Positions 38,082 to 45,900 of a DNA stretch of 64,000 nt are shown here, piece by piece. Each line of letters starts with the position of its first letter. Positions within the stretch are counted from its first letter, which is position 1. The notes beneath the pieces were generated by a model, which saw nothing but the letters and a program-made list of their open reading frames with translations, made no database searches and was not told the DNA's origin. Made by a program: the position numbers and the translations under genes. The DNA is from Gallionella sp. (GTDB lineage: Bacteria > Pseudomonadota > Gammaproteobacteria > Burkholderiales > Gallionellaceae). The DNA lies in NCBI GenBank assembly GCA_030653355.1, contig JAURZN010000095.1, forward strand, positions 34,899 through 98,898, written 5' to 3'.

Positions 38082-39688
38082 GCGGCCCTCCTGAGTCGTG
38101 CTCGTGCGGTCATACCGTACAGATAATCCAGCGTCTCAAATCGAAAGCAATCAAACTCTATAGCGTTCTGGTCGGCTAGGCTGATGCGTGGTTGTCCGAA
38201 ATCCAGTCGTGGTAGCAGGTAGTAGTCCAACACTGATTTATTGGCATGATCGAGACGCACGGCAACAGTGATGTCGGGGCACAAGCTGGTGTCGAATCTG
38301 ATCTTCCAACGATGACTACCACTGTCGTAGCTCTGGCAGCGGGCAAGTACCAGCGATACGCTGAATTCCTGATTGACGCGCAATAAATCCGTAGCCGGAT
38401 CACGCACAACCGAACCGCCTATTGCTGCAATTTGCGCCTCTGTTTGCGCAACAATCTCGGGATGCAATTGACGCAGGAAACGATTGACCTCCAGATAACG
38501 ATAGTCATGGTCTGGAGTAAAACCCACCATCTGATAGGCGCGGATTAGACTGCCGAAGCGATTGACATAGATGGAAGTGGAAGGCATGCCTTCCGTTTCA
38601 TTGATGATCAATCCGGATAGGAGCCCCCTGTTCTGAAAGAGATTGCGCAGGTGCTCTATCAACTCCTCATCTGTGTAGCGCCGAGTACGAGCCCGAATGA
38701 TGCCCTGCGCGATGTAGAACAGTTCAGGATGGACAATGGGATCAAACGCACCCTCCTTCTTGACCCACATGTCGGGTGTGTTTTCCACGCGCAGTTTTTT
38801 GAGCTTGAATGAGGTCCGGTTGTAAATGTTGTTGCCGATATATTTTTCATTGGTCAGCACCTCATGCACGGTAGCGCGTGTCCATTCGCGGTCAAGGTCG
38901 GTTCTCACTCTCATGTCGTTGAGTCTAGCAGCGATGGCCGACTCCACCAGCCCCTCATCAATGAACCAACGATAGATCGAATTGACGGTTTTCACTTCGT
39001 CATCTGGGCCTGGCATCAGAATGACCCGATCGGTCTGCAAACTCTTGTGCTCGCCCCGCGTCAGTTGCGCCTTGATTGAGCCATTCTGATCAAGAAGGAC
39101 ACGGCGCAGCCCATAGCCAGCCGGACCGCCTTGCCGGAAACCCAATTCGATCAGTCGGCATTGTCCGGCGAACACCTTGGCGGACAATTCACGACTGTAC
39201 TCACCGGCCATGGCACGTTTGACACCCTTGACGATGGTGGATACCGGCGAGCCGTCATTCTCGAACTGCTCGGCGCAGTAGGCGACCTGAATACCGGCTC
39301 GTCGGCAGCGGTACTCGTAATATGCGCTTTCATCGGCATCTTGAAATCTGCCCCAGCGGCTGACGTCGTAGACAAGAATGATCGTGAAGTCTACCGATCC
39401 GCTTTCGACATCCTTGAGCAACTGCTGGAGCGATGCGCGCCCCTCCATCCGCAGACCGCTTTTACCGGCATCGGCGTAGGTACGGACAATCTCGATGCCG
39501 CGTCGGGCAGCATACTCACGAATTTTGTCAGCCTGATTTTCAGTGGAATACTGCTGATGCTCGGTCGACATCCGAACATATTCCACCGCCCGTCTCAAGG
39601 TAGGTGCCTCTACCCCGTCATCACTTGGTTCGCCTTGTTGCATAGTATCGATCGCCCCAGTTGGTTTGCAAAATCGGCTCTCGATCAC
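38078..39688 (-). CDS. Large serine recombinase
   Basis: AVEYVRMSTEHQQYSTENQADKIREYAARRGIEIVRTYADAGKSG (catalytic Ser context), VYDVSRWGRFQDADESAYYEYRCRRAGI, recombinase domain TRATVHEVLTNEKYIGNNIYNR. Confidence 0.93.
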   Translation of the reverse strand: MIESRFCKPTGAIDTMQQGEPSDDGVEAPTLRRAVEYVRMSTEHQQYSTENQADKIREYAARRGIEIVRTYADAGKSGLRMEGRASLQQLLKDVESGSVDFTIILVYDVSRWGRFQDADESAYYEYRCRRAGIQVAYCAEQFENDGSPVSTIVKGVKRAMAGEYSRELSAKVFAGQCRLIELGFRQGGPAGYGLRRVLLDQNGSIKAQLTRGEHKSLQTDRVILMPGPDDEVKTVNSIYRWFIDEGLVESAIAARLNDMRVRTDLDREWTRATVHEVLTNEKYIGNNIYNRTSFKLKKLRVENTPDMWVKKEGAFDPIVHPELFYIAQGIIRARTRRYTDEELIEHLRNLFQNRGLLSGLIINETEGMPSTSIYVNRFGSLIRAYQMVGFTPDHDYRYLEVNRFLRQLHPEIVAQTEAQIAAIGGSVVRDPATDLLRVNQEFSVSLVLARCQSYDSGSHRWKIRFDTSLCPDITVAVRLDHANKSVLDYYLLPRLDFGQPRISLADQNAIEFDCFRFETLDYLYGMTARARLRRAA

Positions 39689-39804
39689 TCGTCGTTGCTG
39701 CCATCAAGGCAAGCAGGAAGGTGGAAATTTGAATTCCATGCAGGAGGTGCAGAGAGCGCGCATGGGCAATATGGTATGCGGCTCTGTCCCGCTTTCCGAA
39801 CACG

Positions 39805-40260
39805 TCATCTCTTTGCAATATCGACATCTGGCTTGCACTCGCTGGAATGCACCGTAATCTCTACAGTCCATACGTCCATCTTTGCAATTCCGTCTTCCGT
39901 GACCAAACGGAGGTGATAAATCCCCGATGGCAACGGAATCACTGGGGTTGACGCGTCCATCTTTGCAATTGGGGCAACCATGGCCTTGGCATTGCGCTCC
40001 TGTTGCAAGGCGCGATTGCGTTCGACATACTTTGGGTGAGACGCGCGGTATTCGCGCCAATAGTCCGGGTTACGCTGACTCCATGCCTGCTGCGCCCGCG
40101 CTTGATTGTCTTGATAATCCGGATCGCTTTTCAGCCTATCATGTTGCCATTGTCGTTTTCGTTCGCGCTGACAACTTGGTGCTGAACAATAGGTTTGCTG
40201 CGGGGATTGTGGACGCAGCGTGAACGACCGGCCACAGGCTAGACACTGCTTGTACTGCAT
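39805..40260 (-). CDS. Hypothetical protein with N-terminal Zn-finger-like motif
   Basis: CLACGRSF..QQTYCSAPSCQRERKRQWQ; co-oriented upstream of the recombinase. Confidence 0.6.
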   Translation of the reverse strand: MQYKQCLACGRSFTLRPQSPQQTYCSAPSCQRERKRQWQHDRLKSDPDYQDNQARAQQAWSQRNPDYWREYRASHPKYVERNRALQQERNAKAMVAPIAKMDASTPVIPLPSGIYHLRLVTEDGIAKMDVWTVEITVHSSECKPDVDIAKR

Positions 40261-40418
40261 AGGCTACTCCATACAAAATATGGAGCCTGCACGATGATTC
40301 TATGCGCCTGATAAGTTATGGGAAAATATAACCTCGGCTTTATGCCAGAAAACAGAAACAACAAGCAGTTCCGCAATTTCGCTCATCACGAAATTAGCTC
40401 TGACTGTAGAATAGAAAA

Positions 40419-40438
40419 AGCCCACTCGAAAGTGGGCT
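40419..40438. terminator. Stem-loop agcccact-cgaa-agtgggct with T-run on the minus strand
   Basis: Perfect 8-bp stem; minus-strand readout GGGCTTTTTCTATTC resembles a Rho-independent terminator. Confidence 0.5.
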
Positions 40439-40517
40439 TCTCTAAAACTGTCGTCCGTCCTCGGGGGGAGGCTTGCGCCAACAACTCCCGTGGCTAGTGC
40501 GGCAACTATAAGGCTTA

Positions 40518-41192
40518 ATGACGATGACGTCAACAAGAATACAAGAAATCAAGAATGCCCTGTCGCATGCACGGATGGGCACCTATGAGAACGCGACCGA
40601 TAGTGCTGGCAATCGCATTAGCACTGAACAGGCATTGAGTTTATACGCGTGGAATGCCCAAGTTTCAGCCGCACTCCTTGCTCCGTTACACATATGCGAG
40701 GTTGTAATTAGAAATGCTGTTTCTGCCGCCCTTGAGGCTCAATATGGTAGCAGATGGCCATGGTCACCCGGTTTTGAACAAAGCCTCCCAAGCCCTCATC
40801 AAGGCTACAACCCACGCCGAGATTTACAGGATGCTCGACGCTCGGCCAACACCACCGGAAAGGTTATCCCAGAACTAAAATTCGCTTTCTGGCAAAGCAT
40901 GTTTACAAGTCGACATGATAGTCGCTTGTGGAACAATTACCTCACTCAAGTATTTCCCAATTTGCCGACGGGGCAGACAGTCCAACAGTCCCGATTAGAC
41001 ATTTATCACGAGCTTGAGAACCTTCGAAAACTTAGGAACAGAATCGCTCACCACGAGCCAATATTCGGCAGAAATTTGCCAGAGGACTTTAATAAGATCA
41101 ATGATCTGATCACGATCAGATGTGCAATTACAGCTGCATGGATGCAACAAAACCAACAGGCTTCAAGTTTTATTAGTTCGCGCCCGCTTTAG
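40518..41192 (+). CDS. Abi-like protein with HEPN-type motif
   Basis: HICEVVIRNAVSAALEAQYGSRWPW...LENLRKLRNRIAHHEPIFGRNL; RNRIAHH fits the HEPN R-x(4-6)-H consensus. Confidence 0.82.
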   Translation: MTMTSTRIQEIKNALSHARMGTYENATDSAGNRISTEQALSLYAWNAQVSAALLAPLHICEVVIRNAVSAALEAQYGSRWPWSPGFEQSLPSPHQGYNPRRDLQDARRSANTTGKVIPELKFAFWQSMFTSRHDSRLWNNYLTQVFPNLPTGQTVQQSRLDIYHELENLRKLRNRIAHHEPIFGRNLPEDFNKINDLITIRCAITAAWMQQNQQASSFISSRPL

Positions 41193-41198
41193 CCTCCC

Positions 41199-41235
41199 GG
41201 TTCAATTCCCAAACGCGCAATTGAACCCGCGTCCG
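41199..41235 (-). other. tmRNA-3'-end-like / att-like remnant (degenerate)
   Basis: Contains aattgaacccgcgtccg (41219-41235), identical to the T-arm-derived segment at 41536-41552, plus inverted ggttcaattccc at 41199-41210. Confidence 0.35.
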
Positions 41236-41387
41236 CTGCCACTCTACCGGCAACGAAATAACCGGCGGAATTCCTGATAAGATGCTTGCCGAATAAGGGA
41301 TTTTGGTAGATTTTCGCAGCTGCCCGCAATGGCTCGCAGGCGTTGGGATAACTTAAATTGACTCGGGGTGCGCCCCCACCACCAATA

Positions 41388-41425
41388 CGATAAAAAAGCC
41401 ACTGAATCTAGTGGCTTTTTTATCG
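41388..41425. terminator. Bidirectional stem-loop terminator
   Basis: 16-bp perfect inverted repeat cgataaaaaagccact-gaatct-agtggcttttttatcg. Confidence 0.8.
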
Positions 41426-41525
41426 ACTTACCAAAATACAGCGTCATTGAATCCGCAACATAAACTGACGCAGACAGAAAAACAGCGGAAAACTCAAGCA
41501 ACGCATGCGAACTTCAGTTCGATTG

Positions 41526-41580
41526 AGACGGCGGGAATTGAACCCGCGTCCGTCACCGCGCTACGGTAGACGCAGGTAGC
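41526..41580 (-). ncRNA. Partial tmRNA 3'-end-like sequence (T-arm plus flank, no CCA)
   Basis: Minus strand reads ...GGACGCGGGTTCAATTCCCGCCGTCTC: perfect GCGGG-TTCAATT-CCCGC T-arm typical of tmRNA, then AATCG instead of CACCA. Confidence 0.4.
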
Positions 41581-41686
41581 CAGCTATATTTGCATCTCAA
41601 GGACAGTGATGTCTGGAGTCTGCTCCTGATATATTTTCCACCCAATAGCTTCTTCAACCCAAATAATCCATTAGAATTTTTGACTC

Positions 41687-42560
41687 TCATTCATGGCCGA
41701 AACGATGCAAGCCAGGGTCGATTGCTACTTGAGCCCAAAGGCCATCAAACCACTGCCATCGTCGCCGCGCGACGGCTAATCTCAGCACATTTATTTCGTT
41801 GCCGCCATCCCAGAATGCACCGACCGCAAATACTTTGTGATGTAGTGTCGCCAGCGTGTGATGTACGCCTGATTTCATCACCGCCTGACGGAACAAACTC
41901 ATTAAATTATAGGCCAGCATCGCCATGCCGAGCGCAGCCTCAGTTGCCCAGAATTCCGTCATATTGAAGCAATCCAAACCGAAGTCTGCCTTGAGTTACT
42001 TGATCCGATTCTCACAATCTGCACGTCCTCGATACAAGCGCCATATCTGCAAGGCAGGCAACTCCAATGAGGTCACTATCGCCCCGTAACGCCAACCCTG
42101 AATATCCGGATCATCGGCAAATAAGCGCAAGGTTTTTCCGGGTGCCTGTGCGCGAACCTTGATGCTTTGGCGCACTACCACGATCCGTCGTGCTTCTTTC
42201 CAGCCATGCGCCTGATAGCTGATTTCGCCCATTTTCAGGCCAGAATCAACGTTCCAGAACGTGCACTGACTGACCATTGCTTGCTGCAATGCCTGGGTTA
42301 ATCGCGCACTGATGATGTAGGCAATACCTTTGTCATGCAGAAAATTCATAATGGATTCATCGAATAAGCCACTGTCTGCGCGTAACAGGCCGACTGTCTT
42401 GTTGCCCAAATGACGTAACGTTGCTTCAAGAAAAGCCCGGATGTTGTTCGCGCTATGCGTATTGCCCGGACGCAGCCAGAAATTGGCCACCATGCGTGAT
42501 TCGGCAATGAAGGCCAACAAAGGGTGATGCGAATTTTGTCCGACGACCTGGTTTTGGTTT
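41687..42560 (-). pseudogene. IS1380-type transposase remnant (N-terminal truncation, probable frameshift and in-frame stop)
   Basis: ...SHHPLLAFIAESRMVANFWLRPGNTHSANNIRAFLEATLRHLGNKTVGLLRADSGLFDESIMNFL...YRGRADCENRIK*LKADFGLDCFNMTEFWATEAALGMAMLAYNLMSLFRQAV in one frame, broken by TAA at 41996-41998. Confidence 0.75.
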
Positions 42561-42725
42561 TTTTACACCAGCACGAAGATTATCAACGTAGGATGCCAAA
42601 TCTTGAATGTGGATTTGACGCCGCGATCCGCTTAATACAGTTGGGATGGGAAATTTTTACGGAAAATTCTGGGATAAGAAGGGATACCACGGCATACCGC
42701 AGAATCCTAACTCATTGATTACACT

Positions 42726-42810
42726 TGGTGCGAAAGGAGAGACTCGAACTCTCACGCCGCGAGGCGCTGGAACCTAAATCCAGTGCGTCTACCAATTCCG
42801 CCACTTTCGC
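42726..42810 (-). tRNA. tRNA-Leu (anticodon UAG)
   Basis: GCGAAAGTGGCGGAATTGGTAGACGCACTGGATTTAGGTTCCAGCGCCTCGCGGCGTGAGAGTTCGAGTCTCTCCTTTCGCACCA; 7-bp acceptor stem, long variable arm, CCA encoded. Confidence 0.97.
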
Positions 42811-42966
42811 GCTGAATACTCCAGCTACAGGCGGAGAGTATAGCATCACTCTTGCGCGCTTCGTGCAATTCTCACGATTGCCGGATACATTATTGAGTCG
42901 GCAACTAAATAGTTGTCATTCCCGCGCATAAGTAGTGACTTTGCAATCGTTTTATTGATTACTTAG

Positions 42967-45900
42967 TCAATTTTCAGTCTTTTCAGACTTGAGCTGCCGT
43001 GATAGCTTCAATCTGCCCAGGCTGACCGAGGGTTCATCAGTCTGCGCCTCTTGCAATACGGGTAGCTGCTTTACCGAATCCACTGGTTTCGGCAGCTGCG
43101 CGCTCACTGCGCTATTGCGCGCATTAAAAAACGACCAGGAATAACCGAACAATGCCGCGACCGAGATCAACCCGGCCATTTTTGCTGCCTTAACCCACTG
43201 CCGGTTTCTGCGCAGCCGCGCTTGCAGTTGGTAAGGCGCCAATTCAACACGCGTTTGTTCAACATGCACGCGCAGCCGATCATTTTCCTGCTCATCCTGC
43301 TCAGACAGCTGTTGTGCGAGCAGAGTGGCCTGCCTAGCCAGCTTCGCCTTTTCCTGCGCTTCCACGGCAGCTATCCGTTCGGCAGAAATATGCCTTGCGA
43401 CGGCCGCATTTTCTTCAGCTTCCGCAGCGAGTCGTTGTTCTGTTTCGTCCAGCAACTGCTGCTCAGTCAGCAATCTGGCCTGTTGCTGTTCCAGCCATTT
43501 TTGCTGCTCCTGCTGCTGTTGTGCCGCGAGCTTTTCACTTTGTTCGGCGATAGCGGTCAGTTCAGCCGCCGCCTGAAGCTCAAGCTGTTCGGCTTGCAGC
43601 TTCGCCTGTTCTGCCAGCAGGATGCGTTGCTGTTGATCCATGCGTTGCGCACTGACTTCGGCGCTATCAAGTGCTATCGCTTCTATTTGTCGCTGAATCT
43701 CGTTCCACTTAGCATCGGCCTGCTGCTGCGCTGCCTGCTCCGCCGCAATTTTTTCCTGCTCTGCATCAATTAAGCGTTGCTCTGCTTCAATTCTATCCTG
43801 TCTGGATTTCGCAGAATTTTCCGCTATCGTCAGCTTGAAGGACAAGGCCTCTTGCAGGGCGCATTCCCGCTCATGCAGTTGCCTGGCCTCTCCGGCCAAC
43901 TGATTTTCCATGCGCTCGCGTTCCACGAGCGCCAGCCTGGCGGCCTCGGCGATTTGCAGTCGCTGCTCCGTTGCGGCGACTGCCAACTCCTCAAGACGGA
44001 TTTGTTCGCACTCAGCTTCCGCTGCACGGCGTTGCAGCGCCTCATGCTCAGCGGCCAATTGTCTGGCTTGCTCGATTACCGCCAGTTTTTCCTGCTCTGC
44101 TTCGTATGCCTGCTGTTCCGCTGTGAGTCGTGCCTGCAGAACGACATCGGTTTGCGCTTCAAGTGCCGCGCGTTGCTCAAGCTGCACGCATATATCGCGT
44201 TCATGCTCCAGAGATTGTCGCTCCTGCTCCAGCAACTGCAACGCCAACTGTTCTCGCTCTACGGCCACCCGCCCGGCGGCCTCGGCGATTTGCACGCGCT
44301 GCTGCGTTGCGGCCACGGTCGCTTCGTTGCTGCGAATATTCGCCTGTTCGGTTTCAACAAGCGTGCGTTGCGCCTCTGCATGCTCACTGGCCATCCGCTG
44401 CAGCTGTTGCTCTGCGGCTATTTTTTCCAGTTCAGCCTCGCAGCTCTGTTGCTCGGCTTCGATGCGCGCCTGAGTCGCCAGTCCGGCTTCTGCTGCGAGC
44501 GATTGTTTACAGGCTATCTTTTCCTGTAATTCGCGTTCCAGCTCGAACTGTCTGGCTGCTTGTCCGGCCAGTTCACTTTCCATCTCAGCACGCGCCAGCA
44601 CAGCCTCTCTGGCCACTTCAGTCATGTGCACACGTTGTTGCAGAGCAATAATCGCCGATTCATCACGGCGTATATTTTCCCGCTCGGCTTCAGCAAGCTG
44701 GCGTTGTGCTTCTTCATACTCCTGAGCCAGACCCAGCGCCTGTTGCTCCGCCGCCATTTTCTCCTGCTCGGCCTCGCATGCCTGCTGTTCCTCTGCGAGT
44801 CGCGCCTGCACGGCAGCTTTCGTTTCTGCCTCGAGTGCGCAACGTTGATCCTGCTGTACCTTCAATTCATACTCAACTGCCAGCCGCTGTTGCTCCTGCT
44901 CCACCTGATACAATGCCATCTGCTGGCGTTCCCCGGCAACCAGCCTGGCGGCCTCGGCAATCTGTTCACGCTGCCGTGTTGCCGCGATGGCCAATTCCTC
45001 CAGACGAGTTCGTTCCTGTTCCACGGCAATCGCCTGCTGCTGCGCCTCGGCATGTTCCTGAGCCAGGCGCAGCGCTTGTTGCTCAGCGGCTATTTTCTCC
45101 TGTTCGAGCGCACAAGCCTGTTGTTCCGCCGCGATGCGTGCCTGCACGGCGGCCACCGCCTCCGCTTCGAGTACGGCGCGTTGTTCTAGCTGCGCCTGAA
45201 ACTCACGCTCGTGCGCCAGACGTTGCTGCTCTAGCGCAGTCAGCCGCTGCGCCTCTTGTTCGCGCTCCAATGCGGCCTGCCTGGCTTCATGAGCAACACG
45301 TTCGAGCTGGCCTGCTTCAGCGATAGCCGCTTCATCACTGCGCATCCTGGCCTGCGCGGCTTCCGCGAGCTGACGTTGCGCGGCCTCATGCGCAACTGCC
45401 ATTTGCATGGCCTGTTGTTCTGCTGCAATTTTCTCCTGTTCAGCCTCGCTCGCCTGTTGTTCCGCCGCGATGCGTGCCTGCAACGCGGCTGCCGCCTCAG
45501 CTTCGAGTACGGCGCGTTGTTCTAGCTGCGCCTGCAACTCGCGCTCATGCGCCAGACGTTGCTGCTCTTGCGCGGTCAGCCGCAAAGCCATTTTCTCGCG
45601 TTCCACGGCAGTTTGTCTGGCTTCTTCAGCCACTTGTTCAAGCTGATTGATTGCAGCAATGGCCGATTCACCCCGGCGGATTCGAGCCTGTTCGACATCC
45701 ATAAACTGGTGCTGCGCTTTTTCCAGTTCCTCAGCCAACTGCTGCGCCCGTTGTTCGGCGGCAATTTTTTCCTGCGCTGCCAGCTGCGCCTGCTGTTCGG
45801 CGGCAATACGCAATTGAAGTACTGCATCTACCTCTGCTTCAGTGGCGCTGCGTTGCAGCAATTGGTCCTGCAATTCACGCTCATGCGCCAGACGTTGATG

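Noticed and set aside
39805-40060. Repeated cgtccatctttgcaatt segments looked like a short direct repeat / CRISPR-like array
   Set aside because: Only two or three copies with irregular spacing, lying inside a coding ORF as repeated IAKMD peptide; no CRISPR architecture or cas genes in the window.
41526-41980. Full-length tmRNA gene
   Set aside because: Only the T-arm and a short flank are recognisable; no CCA end and no identifiable tag-peptide reading frame or 5' acceptor half, so only a remnant is claimed.
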